This document shows, piece after piece, positions 26,078 through 36,212 of a stretch of DNA of 64,000 nt. The stretch spans positions 1 through 64,000 of the forward strand of contig NZ_JAFFJX010000020.1 of assembly GCF_016924755.1 (NCBI RefSeq). The letters run 5' to 3'. The notes under the pieces were generated by a model. That model was not told the DNA's origin, searched no databases, and saw only the letters and a list, made by a program, of their open reading frames with translations. This stretch comes from Longitalea arenae (GTDB taxonomy: Bacteria > Bacteroidota > Bacteroidia > Chitinophagales > Chitinophagaceae). Made by a program: the position numbers and the translations under genes. Every line of letters starts with the position of its first letter. Positions within the stretch are counted from its first letter, which is position 1.

Positions 26078-26699
26078 ATTTTACCGGCTCCCTTAGAATT
26101 GTTCTTAATTTCTCAGGTGGTGTTTTTCTAAAATCCGACAGGTATATTTCATGGTGCAAGCCGTTTTGGGCCAGCTTGTGTAGTTCCGAGAATGCGGCGA
26201 TCTTTTTCAGTGTCTCGGGCTCTGTTGAAAATGGACCAATATGCAATACCTGGATCGATTTGCCCTCCGTCATCCTGAAATAACTTACCTGTTCGGCCAG
26301 TGGACGGTTTTTCTTTGTCCTTACTATTTCTCTTGCTGTATCAATATCATTTACCGTTACAAATTCAGGCATCCTGATCAGTAACCGGTATTCCCATTCG
26401 CTTCTGGGTATTTCAGTAGGGGCGGTTTCGATAGACGTGCTTTTATATTTATTGTCATCGAACCACCACAGTGCTTCCAGTTTTGAAACAACAAAGTCAT
26501 TGTTCTGCGCTTTATACATGAATTTGATGGTATAAGCCATTGCATATAACGCTGCAATATTGTCGGCAAAGGCAGGGCCCGATGGATCACCTTTTCCCTG
26601 GATGGAAATAAAACGAGCGCTTTCAATATTTACCAGTTCGGGTTGCACCTTTGCAGTGAAGTAGGCTTTGTATGTTTTGGTAAGATCAAGTTTATGCAT
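26076..26699 (-). CDS. GyrI-like small-molecule-binding protein
   Basis: 207 residues from ATG 26699 (MHKLDLTKTYKAYFTA; the ATG 45 bp upstream adds an unlikely leader). Two SHS2-type repeats characteristic of the GyrI-like / SOUL-like fold: ESARFISIQGKGDPSG with AALYAMAYTIKF, and SIQVLHIGPFSTEP with LHHEIYLSDFRKTPPEKLRT. Stand-alone GyrI-like proteins of this length bind or hydrolyse small cyclopropanoid-type compounds in some studied members; the role here is unknown. Cytoplasmic, single gene. Confidence 0.85.
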   Translation of the reverse strand: MHKLDLTKTYKAYFTAKVQPELVNIESARFISIQGKGDPSGPAFADNIAALYAMAYTIKFMYKAQNNDFVVSKLEALWWFDDNKYKSTSIETAPTEIPRSEWEYRLLIRMPEFVTVNDIDTAREIVRTKKNRPLAEQVSYFRMTEGKSIQVLHIGPFSTEPETLKKIAAFSELHKLAQNGLHHEIYLSDFRKTPPEKLRTILREPVK

Positions 26700-26917
26700 G
26701 TTACCTGTTTTTTGTAGTGCAAAGAAGCAGGTGCTTACTGTCAACCCTATGTCAGGATGGTGGCAAAAAATGAGCGCTACCTGATGGAGAACGCTTATTA
26801 TAGTTTAATTACTAAGTGTTTTCCCTGTTTTAGCATTGTTTAGCAAGGATGTGTATAAGCGATAATAATTATTATATCATTTTTATTGTAATTTCAACGT
26901 TTCTCATGAAAGGGTGA

Positions 26918-27520
26918 ATGCAGGCTACTGATTACGTTCAACATACAGACCAGTTCTTACTGCAACAGCTTACGCACGACGACCAGAAGGCATTTACTGC
27001 CATCTACCAACGTTACTGGAAATCGTTGTTCCGTGAGGCTATGAATGTGCTGCGCTCGCAGGGGGAAGCAGAAGATTGTGTACAGGAATTGTTTATTTCT
27101 CTCTGGAAACGAAGACAAGTCCTGTCGGTAACTTCTTCTCTCAAAGCTTATCTACAAACTGCCGTTCGTTATCAATGTATAGATCGCATTGAAAAGGAGA
27201 TGATCCAGGGGGGATACCTCGAAGATTTCACCAGCTATCTGGCGGAGCATCATGCCATACCTACGATAGAAGAAGAGCTGTATGCCCGCGACCTCGCAGC
27301 GAATATTGATCAGCTTATGGAGAAAATGCCGGGTAAAATGCGTGAAGTATTCCGCCTGAGCCGCCAGGAACATCTAACGCACCGGGAAATTGCCGACCGG
27401 TTGCAGATCTCTGAAGAAACTGTAAAGAAACAGATCTATCTCGCCTTAAAGATCCTCAAATCGCACCTGGGCGATGCCTCTCTGGCAATGCTGATTGCCG
27501 CAACTTTTATCTGCAAATAA
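26918..27520 (+). CDS. ECF RNA polymerase sigma factor (locus 2)
   Basis: 200 residues; region 2 at about 25-95 (FTAIYQRYWKSLFREAMNVL, DCVQELFISLWKRR) and region 4 at about 130-185 (KMREVFRLSRQEHLTHREIA then SEETVKKQIYLALKILK). It heads a FecR / SusC / SusD / DUF4843 / PKD-like / TlpA operon and, with FecR, should respond to substrate binding at the receptor. Confidence 0.93.
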   Translation: MQATDYVQHTDQFLLQQLTHDDQKAFTAIYQRYWKSLFREAMNVLRSQGEAEDCVQELFISLWKRRQVLSVTSSLKAYLQTAVRYQCIDRIEKEMIQGGYLEDFTSYLAEHHAIPTIEEELYARDLAANIDQLMEKMPGKMREVFRLSRQEHLTHREIADRLQISEETVKKQIYLALKILKSHLGDASLAMLIAATFICK

Positions 27521-27615
27521 GTTTTTTTAAAAAAAACCTGTTTTTTTCTACCACCTCCCTTCTTTTTTTCCGACATATATAAGGACCTGCCTAATCAAAT
27601 ATTGCCTTAACCTGA

Positions 27616-28821
27616 ATGAATGACTTGACAATGGATGCAAATCAGTTTAGCGACCTGTTACAACGTTACCGCCTCGGCACCTGTACAGAAGAAGAAAAAA
27701 AATGGGTGGAAGGCTGGTACAATGAACGGCGCAACAAAATATACAATCCTTTAACGGAGGATGCCGAAATGCTTGCGGGCGAAAGAATATACCGCAACAT
27801 AAACGATATGCTTACTGCTGAAACCATAAAAAAGCCAATACCGGTCTGGCGCAGAACAAGAGTGTGGTGGGCAGCTGCAGGAACTATGTTCCTGATGGCA
27901 ACTGGTGGCTATTTCATGTTTAGCAATAAAAGATCCGTACCCCAAATAGTTGAAACCCCTAAACCCGGAACAAAACCTGTGACGCCAGGTGGGAATAAAG
28001 CGTTGCTTACGCTGGCCGATGGTTCGGTGATCGTACTCGACAGTGCTGCCAATGGAGCCCTTTCGCAGCAGGGGAAAACCATCGTGTTGAAGAAGCAGGA
28101 TGGCGAGCTGGTGTATACATCCGGTAACAACGGTAATCAGGATGCCGTTGCCTGGAATACCATCAGCACCCCGCGCGGCGGTCAATATCAGGTGAACTTA
28201 CCAGATGGAACAAAAGTATGGTTGAATGCGGTCTCCTCATTGCGCTTTCCCGCCGGCTTCACAGGTAACGAACGGGTAGTAGAATTAACAGGCGAGGCCT
28301 ACTTCGAGGTAGCCTCCGTTCCAATGGCAGGTGGTGGAAAGAAAATGCCTTTTAAGGTATTGATCAATCCATCAGCGGCTGCCGGCGAAAGAACCCAGGT
28401 TGAAGTGTTTGGAACACAATTCAATATCAAGGCGTATACCGATGAAGCTTCCATCAATACAACGCTGGTGGAAGGGGCTGTAACGATGGTGAGTTCCAAA
28501 CTCCGCGCCTTTATGAAACCGGGTCAGCAGGCACGGGTGGCTAAGGATGGACAAATGATCGTTGATGAACACGCCGATGTGGAAGAAGCAGTGGCCTGGA
28601 AGAACGGCCGCTTTCAATTTGCAAATGCCGATGTGGAAACCGTCATGCGCGAAATAGCGAGGTGGTATGATGTGACCATCGCATATGCCGGAAAAGTACC
28701 GGCAGAAAAGTTTGAAGGGGAAATACCCCGTAACAGCAATATTGATGAAGTAATTAAGATCTTAGAACTCAGCAATGTGCATTGCAAAATAGAAGGAAGG
28801 AAAATAACTGTATTACCATAA
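27616..28821 (+). CDS. FecR family anti-sigma factor (locus 2, intact)
   Basis: 401 residues (a start at ATG 27631 is also possible). Cytoplasmic part 1-78, membrane segment about 80-97 (WWAAAGTMFLMATGGYFMF), FecR domain about 185-300 (LPDGTKVWLNAVSSLRFPAG) and complete DUF4974 ending CKIEGRKITVLP. It controls the sigma factor encoded 95 bp upstream and is the intact comparator for the frameshifted FecR at 10302. Confidence 0.93.
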   Translation: MNDLTMDANQFSDLLQRYRLGTCTEEEKKWVEGWYNERRNKIYNPLTEDAEMLAGERIYRNINDMLTAETIKKPIPVWRRTRVWWAAAGTMFLMATGGYFMFSNKRSVPQIVETPKPGTKPVTPGGNKALLTLADGSVIVLDSAANGALSQQGKTIVLKKQDGELVYTSGNNGNQDAVAWNTISTPRGGQYQVNLPDGTKVWLNAVSSLRFPAGFTGNERVVELTGEAYFEVASVPMAGGGKKMPFKVLINPSAAAGERTQVEVFGTQFNIKAYTDEASINTTLVEGAVTMVSSKLRAFMKPGQQARVAKDGQMIVDEHADVEEAVAWKNGRFQFANADVETVMREIARWYDVTIAYAGKVPAEKFEGEIPRNSNIDEVIKILELSNVHCKIEGRKITVLP

Positions 28822-28926
28822 AAGGTACTGACTTATGAGAAACTGCTAAACCAGATTGTTCACAAAACCAAAACGCACACTAACATGGGAAAGACCTGAA
28901 CTATCGTCCACTGACTGCCATAAAGA

Positions 28927-31900
28927 ATGAAGCCGGAAGCGTTGGCGCGCAACCGGCTGATTTTGGGCAAACTCTGTAAAAGCGTCGAAACTGTTATTTG
29001 TTTACCCAACTTTAAAAGTATGATTTTTACCATTCTTTGCCAAGCTGTGCGTATACCACAGCGGGCAAGGTCCAAAACTATTCTGGTTATGAAGTTAACC
29101 GCTGTTTTCATATTGGCGGGCTTCTTACAGGTTGCTGCAGCGGGCTTTTCGCAAACCGTTACCATTTCAAGGGAAAACGCGTCCTTGCAGAAACTTTTCA
29201 GGGACATAAAAAAGCAAACGGGCTTTGTATTTTTTTACAACACACGCCTGTTGCAGAAAACACATCCCGTAAGCCTTGATGTTAAGAACAGGAGTCTGAA
29301 AGAAGTGCTTGATCAGGTATTTGCAGCCCAGCCGGTTACATACAGTATCGTGAACAAGACTGTTGTGGTAAATGAAAGAAAGGAAGTACCTGCGCCCATA
29401 ACTGTGTTAAGGGATACCATTCCATTAATTGAGGTGCGCGGGAAAGTAATTAATGAAGCCTCCGGCACGCCGGTAGTGGGCGCCAATATATTGATCAAGG
29501 GAAGCCAGACAGGGACCAGCACCGATGCCAATGGTGATTTCTCTATCCGCTCAAAAGCAGGCGCTGTGTTGTTGATCAGTTATGTGGGATTCGAAAACCA
29601 GCAGCTAACTGCGAAAGCAGGCCTTCCTGTTTCGGTGAGGTTGAAAGCAAATAAGGATCCCATGGCCGATGTGGTGATCACCGGATACCAGCAGATCAAA
29701 AAAGAAAGTTTTACCGGTAATGCGGTTACCGTAACGGGAGATGAGTTGAGGCGCATCAATCCTACCAATATGCTGCAAAGCATCCAGGCCTATGACCCCT
29801 CGTTCCAGGTAGCACAAAGTAATATACTCGGTTCTAATCCCAATGCCCTTCCAAAGATCAATGTGCGGGGTTCTGCTTCCCTGCCTACAGGAAGCGGCGA
29901 AGTGCTGACCCGTAACAATCTTTCGGGCAATATTAACCTGCCCACCTTTATACTCGATGGTTTTGAAGTAAGTGTTGAAAAAGTGTTTGACCTGGATGTG
30001 ACCCGCGTGCAAACGATCACCCTGTTGAAAGACGCTGCAGCTACTGCTGTATATGGTTCGCGGGCTGCCAACGGCGTATTGGTGATCACGACAAAAGCGC
30101 CGCAGGAAGGCAGGTTGCAGGTGAACTACAGTTATGACGCTACCGTTTCTGCGCCCGATCTAACGGAATATCGCTTATTGAATGCCGCTGAAAAACTGGA
30201 ATACGAAAGACTGGCCGGTTTGTATGAGGCGGTTAGCGACCGCAGCCTCGATGAACAGGAAGAATTGTTCTATCAGAAAAAGGCCAACGTGTTAGCGGGT
30301 GTGAACACCTATTGGTTATCGCAACCCGTAAGAACAGCGGTTGGTCATAAGAATTCATTGTACCTGGAAGGCGGTAATGCAACTGTCCGGTATGGCATCG
30401 ATCTGCGGTACCAAACCCAGCCCGGCGTAATGAAAGGATCGGGCCGCGACCGCTATGGCCTGGGATCGGTGATCTCCTATGCGCCCAATAAAAAATTCAT
30501 CTTCAGAAATACCCTTACTGTTACGCAGGTCACAGGCAATGAGTCGCCTTATGGCAGCTTCGCGAGCTTTGTGGCCATGAATCCATACTACCCGAAAACC
30601 GATTCAAACGGACATATACTGCAGGCAGTTGACAGTTGGGTAATAGATACCAAATTATCCGACAGCAGCCAGTACAGAACGCAGAACGTGCTGAACCCCA
30701 TGTATAATGGCACCCTCAGCAGTTTCGACAAAACACGATACATCGAGATCATCGATGCGTTTACGGCCGACTGGAATATCACCAGTGCCTTGCGGTTACG
30801 CGGTCTGGCCAGTATTACAAAACGGAAATACACTACCGATCGTTTTAAATCGCCGCTAAGCAATGAGTTCTTCAACTATCCGACCAACAGGTTGCGCGAG
30901 CGCGGCAGTTACTTTTACAGTACGAACGACGAAAATGCCTTTGACGGTAATTTAACGCTTAATTACAATAAGCAACTGGGCGATCATTTCATTAACCTGG
31001 CCGCCGGGGTAAATATGCGCACCTACAGCACCGATGTAAAATCGATCACGGCCATTGGTTTTTCTAACGACCGCTTCAGTAATATCGAGTTTGCCAACAG
31101 TTATGCACAAAACAGTTCACCTGTTGGAGCTTATGCACTGGAAAGACTGTTCGGTTCTTTCCTGTCGGTGAACTATAGTTACCGCAACAAATATATGGCC
31201 GATCTCTCGGCCCGTTTAGATGGTTCTTCCAAATTCGGCAATGACAATAAAACAGCGCCTTTCTGGTCATTGGGGCTTGGATGGAATGTGCATAAGGAAG
31301 ACTTTATGCTGAACAGCGCATTCAGTACACTGCGCCTCCGTGCCAGCACAGGATTAACCGGTGAGGTGAAATTTGAGCCCTACCAATCAAAAACCACCTA
31401 TGATTACTATACCAGCAACTGGTATTCTACCGGGATAGGGGCCGTAGTGACCACTTATGGCAATGAAGGGCTGAAGTGGCAAAAGACGGATAACTATGAT
31501 GTGGGCATAGACCTTGGCCTTTTCCGCGACAAACTCTTCGTAAGCGCCAGGTATTATCAGAAGCTCACGCATGGATTGCTGGCCGATATCATACTGCCCC
31601 CTTCCACCGGTTTCAGCTCGTACAAGGAAAACCTGGGCGATATGAAAAATACCGGGGTTGAATTGAACCTGAAAGTTACGGCTTACAAAAACCGCGACCT
31701 CACGGTGAACATCATAGCCAATATGGCGCGCAACGATAACAAGATCGTGAAGATCTCCAATGCGCTCAAAGCCTACAATGATAAAATAGACAACGAACAA
31801 ACAAAGAATTACCAGTCAACCCCTTTACTGCGTTACCGCGAAGGAGAGTCATTGAATACGATCTACGCCGTTCCTTCATATGGTATCGATCCTGAGAATG

Positions 31901-32433
31901 GAAAAGAGCTGTATATAAAAAGAGACGGCACATTGACCTATACCTGGGATGTAAAGGATGTGGTGCCGGTTGCCGACAATACGCCATTTGCCTATGGATA
32001 TTTTGGACCGAACATTTCTTACAAGCGCTTTTTGCTGAACGTGATGTTCTATACCAAATTCGGAGGCAAAGAATATAACCAAACCCTGGTCGACAGGATT
32101 GAAAATGCCGATCCCCGCAATAATGTCGACAGCAGGGTGTTGGCCGACCGATGGAAAAAACCGGGCGATAAAGCCCTGTACAAAGACATTCGTTCTACCG
32201 ATAAGACCTTTGTATCGGATCGTTTTATTCAAAAAGACAATGCCCTGGAACTGCAATCGGTGTACCTGTCATACGATTTTGACAAACGGATCTACAGCAA
32301 ACTGGCCATGCGTAATCTGCGGGCTGCCTTTACCATGAATGATATCTGGCGCTGGGGATCCATGAAAGCGGAGCGCGGGATCGATTATCCCTTTGCCAGA
32401 AGTTTTACATTTTCAATTCAAACAAGCCTTTAA
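28927..32433 (+). CDS. SusC/RagA-type TonB-dependent receptor with STN domain (locus 2)
   Basis: 1168 residues from the first ATG; the signal peptide proper begins at ATG 29089 (residue 55, MKLTAVFILAGFLQVAAAG). STN domain (about 85-150, LQKLFRDIKKQTGFVFFYN), CarboxypepD_reg-like domain (about 168-240), plug (about 245-390, with TLLKDAAATAVYGSRAANG), then the barrel, ending FARSFTFSIQTSL. STN implies signalling through the adjacent FecR/ECF pair. Only 9 bp separate it from SusD, so the remaining genes to 37316 form one operon. Substrate unknown. Confidence 0.94.
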   Translation: MKPEALARNRLILGKLCKSVETVICLPNFKSMIFTILCQAVRIPQRARSKTILVMKLTAVFILAGFLQVAAAGFSQTVTISRENASLQKLFRDIKKQTGFVFFYNTRLLQKTHPVSLDVKNRSLKEVLDQVFAAQPVTYSIVNKTVVVNERKEVPAPITVLRDTIPLIEVRGKVINEASGTPVVGANILIKGSQTGTSTDANGDFSIRSKAGAVLLISYVGFENQQLTAKAGLPVSVRLKANKDPMADVVITGYQQIKKESFTGNAVTVTGDELRRINPTNMLQSIQAYDPSFQVAQSNILGSNPNALPKINVRGSASLPTGSGEVLTRNNLSGNINLPTFILDGFEVSVEKVFDLDVTRVQTITLLKDAAATAVYGSRAANGVLVITTKAPQEGRLQVNYSYDATVSAPDLTEYRLLNAAEKLEYERLAGLYEAVSDRSLDEQEELFYQKKANVLAGVNTYWLSQPVRTAVGHKNSLYLEGGNATVRYGIDLRYQTQPGVMKGSGRDRYGLGSVISYAPNKKFIFRNTLTVTQVTGNESPYGSFASFVAMNPYYPKTDSNGHILQAVDSWVIDTKLSDSSQYRTQNVLNPMYNGTLSSFDKTRYIEIIDAFTADWNITSALRLRGLASITKRKYTTDRFKSPLSNEFFNYPTNRLRERGSYFYSTNDENAFDGNLTLNYNKQLGDHFINLAAGVNMRTYSTDVKSITAIGFSNDRFSNIEFANSYAQNSSPVGAYALERLFGSFLSVNYSYRNKYMADLSARLDGSSKFGNDNKTAPFWSLGLGWNVHKEDFMLNSAFSTLRLRASTGLTGEVKFEPYQSKTTYDYYTSNWYSTGIGAVVTTYGNEGLKWQKTDNYDVGIDLGLFRDKLFVSARYYQKLTHGLLADIILPPSTGFSSYKENLGDMKNTGVELNLKVTAYKNRDLTVNIIANMARNDNKIVKISNALKAYNDKIDNEQTKNYQSTPLLRYREGESLNTIYAVPSYGIDPENGKELYIKRDGTLTYTWDVKDVVPVADNTPFAYGYFGPNISYKRFLLNVMFYTKFGGKEYNQTLVDRIENADPRNNVDSRVLADRWKKPGDKALYKDIRSTDKTFVSDRFIQKDNALELQSVYLSYDFDKRIYSKLAMRNLRAAFTMNDIWRWGSMKAERGIDYPFARSFTFSIQTSL

Positions 32434-32442
32434 ATCTGGGAT

Positions 32443-33912
32443 ATGAAAAATATTATTTGGTTCGCGATTGTCGCACTGACATTATCGTCGTGTAAAAAAT
32501 GGCTGGATGTAAGTCCCGTATCACAGGTATCGGAAGAGGAACTTTTTAAATCGCCGGAAGGGTTTGAAGAAGCCCTGACAGGCATTTATTCAAGGTGCTC
32601 GAATATGAACCTGTATGGATTTGAGCTTACCGGCGGTTTGCCCGATGTGCTGGCGCAGAATTATTCAATACCGGGGGATGACTGGTTGCATTACAGGCAA
32701 ACCGTCAATTATAATTACAATGACCGTTTCTTTATAGCGAAAAAAGATACCATCTGGGGAGGTTTATACAATGCCATTGCCAATTGTAATCTGTTACTGA
32801 AAAACCTGGAATCGCAGGGAGGTATTTTAACGCCAGACCGTCGTCAGCTGATCAGGGGAGAAGCGCTGGCCCTGCGCGCTTTCCTGCATTTTGATCTGCT
32901 GCGGTTGTTTGCTCCTTCTTTCAGCAGTAATCCATCAGCGAAGGCCATTCCTTACGTTACTGAGTTTTCAAACAGTGTTACCGGGTTGTCGGCCGTATCA
33001 GAGGTATTGACAAAGATCGCCACCGACCTGGAACAGGCAAAGGAACTCACCAGGCCCGTGGATCCTATTGTTACGGCTGGTTATAAAGTAGGGTATAATA
33101 CCGACGTGCCCTCTACCGAAGAATCATCTGCCAGCATGTTCCTGCAGAACAGGCGGCACCGCATGAACTATTATGCTATTTGCGGTGAGCTGGCGAGGGT
33201 TAACCTGTATATGGATAAAAAGAGTGAGGCATTGCGCAACGCTCTTGAAGTGATCAATTCAAACAAGTTCCCCTGGACAACCACCAATGATTTCATCAAT
33301 GCTGATCCACAGAAAAAAGACCGGATATTATATAAGGAGCTGGTCTTTGCCTGGTATGCGCCGCATTTGGAAGATACGCTGAGCGCTCGTTTCAATACGG
33401 GCGTGAAAGGACTGATCGTAGAAAAGAATACCTGCGAAGGCATGTACCAGATCTCAGGCGGAGGTGGCGACGACCTGCGTTACAAACATTGGTTCAATGC
33501 TGTGTTAGGCGGTTCTTCCATCGATTTTTATGAATTGCAAAAGTATAAACGCGATAACGACCAGAACCGGCATTACTTCGTATTGCCCGCCCTTCGGCTT
33601 AGTGAAATTTATTATATCGCTTCCGAAAGCGCATACGATACAGACCCGGTGAATGCTTTGTTATACCTGAATACCGTAAGGAAGAACCGGGGTATACAAA
33701 CGGATGTGAAGCCAGCCAATAAGGAAGAGTTAATGAACGAACTGGTAATGGAAGCTAGGAAGGAAATGTACGGCGAAGGCCAGCTGTTCTATATGTACAA
33801 AAGACTGAACAGGTTTATTACCGGCCCTGTGGGTGGCAGTAATATACCACCTTCTGACAAGGTTTTTGTAATGCCGCTGCCGGATAATGAAATTGAATTT
33901 GGTCAACGTTAA
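32443..33912 (+). CDS. SusD/RagB-family lipoprotein (locus 2)
   Basis: 489 residues with lipobox LTLSSC-KK (Cys17) and SusD signatures: GFEEALTGIYSRCSNMNLYG, LIRGEALALRAFLHFDLLRLF, RLSEIYYIASESAYDTD and the C-terminal EARKEMYGEGQLFYMYKRLN. This SusD-like group usually lacks glycan enzymes in its loci. Outer-leaflet partner of the SusC at 28927. Confidence 0.93.
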   Translation: MKNIIWFAIVALTLSSCKKWLDVSPVSQVSEEELFKSPEGFEEALTGIYSRCSNMNLYGFELTGGLPDVLAQNYSIPGDDWLHYRQTVNYNYNDRFFIAKKDTIWGGLYNAIANCNLLLKNLESQGGILTPDRRQLIRGEALALRAFLHFDLLRLFAPSFSSNPSAKAIPYVTEFSNSVTGLSAVSEVLTKIATDLEQAKELTRPVDPIVTAGYKVGYNTDVPSTEESSASMFLQNRRHRMNYYAICGELARVNLYMDKKSEALRNALEVINSNKFPWTTTNDFINADPQKKDRILYKELVFAWYAPHLEDTLSARFNTGVKGLIVEKNTCEGMYQISGGGGDDLRYKHWFNAVLGGSSIDFYELQKYKRDNDQNRHYFVLPALRLSEIYYIASESAYDTDPVNALLYLNTVRKNRGIQTDVKPANKEELMNELVMEARKEMYGEGQLFYMYKRLNRFITGPVGGSNIPPSDKVFVMPLPDNEIEFGQR

Positions 33913-33927
33913 ACAACCGCAGGTTTT

Positions 33928-34740
33928 ATGAACAGAATTATGATCATTGCAATGGCGGCTGTTCTGCTGATGACAGCCTGCCGGAAAGAAGAATTATCCA
34001 CTTTTAATAACCCCGGGAATAATATTTATTTTAACCTGGAGCCTTATGGCTATAAGGACAGCCTCTTATACTCTTTTGCCTATCATCCTGAAAAAGCAAA
34101 GGATACCATCTGGGTGCCGCTTCGGATTTCAGGCAACCGGGTCAACAGGGCCATGGCTTATGCAGTAAAAGTGATCGACTCCAGTACGAGTGCTGAGGTG
34201 AATAAACATTATGAACCTTTAAAAGACCAGTATTTGTTTCCGGCCGATTCTGGTAGCGCATTTATGCCAGTGATCCTGTATAGTGCCGACACCATGCTCC
34301 TGGATCGCAGTTATTCCCTTACCATTCAACTGGTGCCTACCGGGGATCTCAATACCGGTTTAACACAGCTGCTCACAGCGCGCATCGTGTTTTCGAACAG
34401 GCTTGAAAAACCGAAATGGTGGGATCAATGCCCCGGCGGAAATTATTCAATAGTGAAGCATCAGTTGTTCAGGCTGGCCGCCACTACCGAGGATGTTACC
34501 ACAGATCCATTGGCAACACCCATTCGAATATACTATAATGACAGGTTCAAAGCCCTGCTCGCCAATCCCAAAACATGGATCGCCAACAATCCCGATAAAG
34601 GTTATGAGATCCAGGAAAGACCGGATGGCAACTATAATTTTTATTATTCAGGAACACCCGACAAAAAGATGCTGTACCGGAAAAATCCAAACAGCGGCAC
34701 TTTTTATTTTGTAGATGAGAATGGAAAAGATGTGATTTAA
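33928..34740 (+). CDS. DUF4843 lipoprotein
   Basis: 270 residues with lipobox LLMTAC-RK (Cys18) and the DUF4843 layout: early INIYFNL-type strand (NNIYFNLEPYGYKDSLLYSF), repeated beta segments WVPLRISGNRVNRAMAYAV, YSLTIQLVPTG, and the late KWWDQ with YYNDRFKALLANPK. In Bacteroidota these are accessory outer-membrane lipoproteins encoded after SusD; in the related family they may cap or extend the SusCD complex. 15 bp after SusD. Confidence 0.85.
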   Translation: MNRIMIIAMAAVLLMTACRKEELSTFNNPGNNIYFNLEPYGYKDSLLYSFAYHPEKAKDTIWVPLRISGNRVNRAMAYAVKVIDSSTSAEVNKHYEPLKDQYLFPADSGSAFMPVILYSADTMLLDRSYSLTIQLVPTGDLNTGLTQLLTARIVFSNRLEKPKWWDQCPGGNYSIVKHQLFRLAATTEDVTTDPLATPIRIYYNDRFKALLANPKTWIANNPDKGYEIQERPDGNYNFYYSGTPDKKMLYRKNPNSGTFYFVDENGKDVI

Positions 34741-34762
34741 GTAACTGCTTAAAAAAAATTCA

Positions 34763-36184
34763 ATGAAGCGATCAATCCTGGCTATGCTCACTGCCTTTGC
34801 GCTGCTGCAGCTGGCCTGTTATAAAGATAAAGGCAATTATGATTATCACCCGCTTGCAAAACCGGAGATAAGCAACCTCGATACCTTTTATAATGTATTT
34901 CTGGGCGATACCCTCGTTATTCAACCCACTATTAAGAGCACGGATCCCAGTGCGAAGTTTGGATACCACTGGCGGATCGATATTCCTGCAGAGGCCCGTT
35001 CCATTGACCTCACCGGCAGCCCCCTGAATTTTATTTTTTCGCTGCAGCCCGGTGTATATGGGGTGCGGCTGACAGTAACTGATAGTTCGAACGGAATGAA
35101 ATATTTCCAGCAGTTCAAGATTGCCGGCCGTACCCAGTTCTCTGTGGGCACCCTGGTGCTAAGCCAGGAAGGCAATACTTCGCAGTTGAGTTTTGTGAAA
35201 CCCGACAGTACCGTATTGTCTCGGATTTATCAGGCCCTGCATGGCAGCGATCTGCCTGGCGAACCGTTACAGGTCATAGATCTCATAAAGCAATTTATTT
35301 CACCGGTTCCTCAATTAGGTTACTGGGTAACGTTCAATGGCTCCAATGACGGTGGTGTGCACCTGAATACGAGCACATTGTTGGAGATGAAAACCCTGCG
35401 TAAGAACTTTTTTGATGTGCCTGCTATTGCGAAACCCGGTTACCTGGAGACTTCGCAGGATGGTGTTCTGCGCGGCGTGATTAATGGCAAATTATACATT
35501 GGTTCCTGGCAAACCTATTATGGCAGTGATATCTATGGCTATTTTGGCGTGCCTGCCGCTGGTGATTACGAGCTGTATAAACGGATGGCATTTAACGGCG
35601 TAATGCCTTACTTCCTGGGATATGATAAAAACCGGAAACAATTTGTGGCGTTTACCAATTTCGGTTCGCCTGCTTATATAGGAACCGGTTACCAGGTAAC
35701 AAATGTGACTGCTTTCGACCCCAGGAACGTTCAGCTGGATCTGCTGCATTTTCAACAGCTGAATGACAATAACTGTTTTGCCTTTGGCAGGTCAGGCGAT
35801 GGCGCCCTGTATGAAATACAGTTTAGCGCTGCTTTTAAAGGATTCATAGAACTGTCGCCAGGGTATAAACGCGCATTTGCGCAGCCTGCACTGATCACTC
35901 CGAACACGAAATGGACAGGTACCAAAAAGGAGATATTTTATTTTACTTCCGGAGATAAGATCTACCGGTACAATCCGCTTAACCAGGAGTTCAGACCACT
36001 CACGACCGATTTTGGCGGCAAAGAAGTCTCCATGATCAAGCTGGCTGATGATGAAAATACTTTGATCGCAGGCGTTGAGGGAACCATATACTTCCTGGAT
36101 ATCAGTACCGGCAAAACAGGTGAGATCCTTAAGAGATATACTGGCATACCGGGTACACCGGTTGATGTAACAGTCAAGAAATAA
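34763..36184 (+). CDS. PKD-like family lipoprotein
   Basis: 473 residues, lipobox LLQLAC-YK (Cys19), then Y-D-Y-H-P, a PKD-like domain (about 40-125: DTLVIQPTIKSTDPSAKFGYH, GVYGVRLTVTD) and a larger C-terminal part with propeller-like strand pairs (FYFTSGDKIYRYNPLNQEF, NTLIAGVEGTIYFLDI). Matches the PKD-like protein regularly encoded between DUF4843 and TlpA genes of such loci. Likely exposed on the outer membrane with SusCD. Confidence 0.85.
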   Translation: MKRSILAMLTAFALLQLACYKDKGNYDYHPLAKPEISNLDTFYNVFLGDTLVIQPTIKSTDPSAKFGYHWRIDIPAEARSIDLTGSPLNFIFSLQPGVYGVRLTVTDSSNGMKYFQQFKIAGRTQFSVGTLVLSQEGNTSQLSFVKPDSTVLSRIYQALHGSDLPGEPLQVIDLIKQFISPVPQLGYWVTFNGSNDGGVHLNTSTLLEMKTLRKNFFDVPAIAKPGYLETSQDGVLRGVINGKLYIGSWQTYYGSDIYGYFGVPAAGDYELYKRMAFNGVMPYFLGYDKNRKQFVAFTNFGSPAYIGTGYQVTNVTAFDPRNVQLDLLHFQQLNDNNCFAFGRSGDGALYEIQFSAAFKGFIELSPGYKRAFAQPALITPNTKWTGTKKEIFYFTSGDKIYRYNPLNQEFRPLTTDFGGKEVSMIKLADDENTLIAGVEGTIYFLDISTGKTGEILKRYTGIPGTPVDVTVKK

Positions 36185-36212
36185 TTTATTTAAAGAATAT
36201 TAAACACAAATC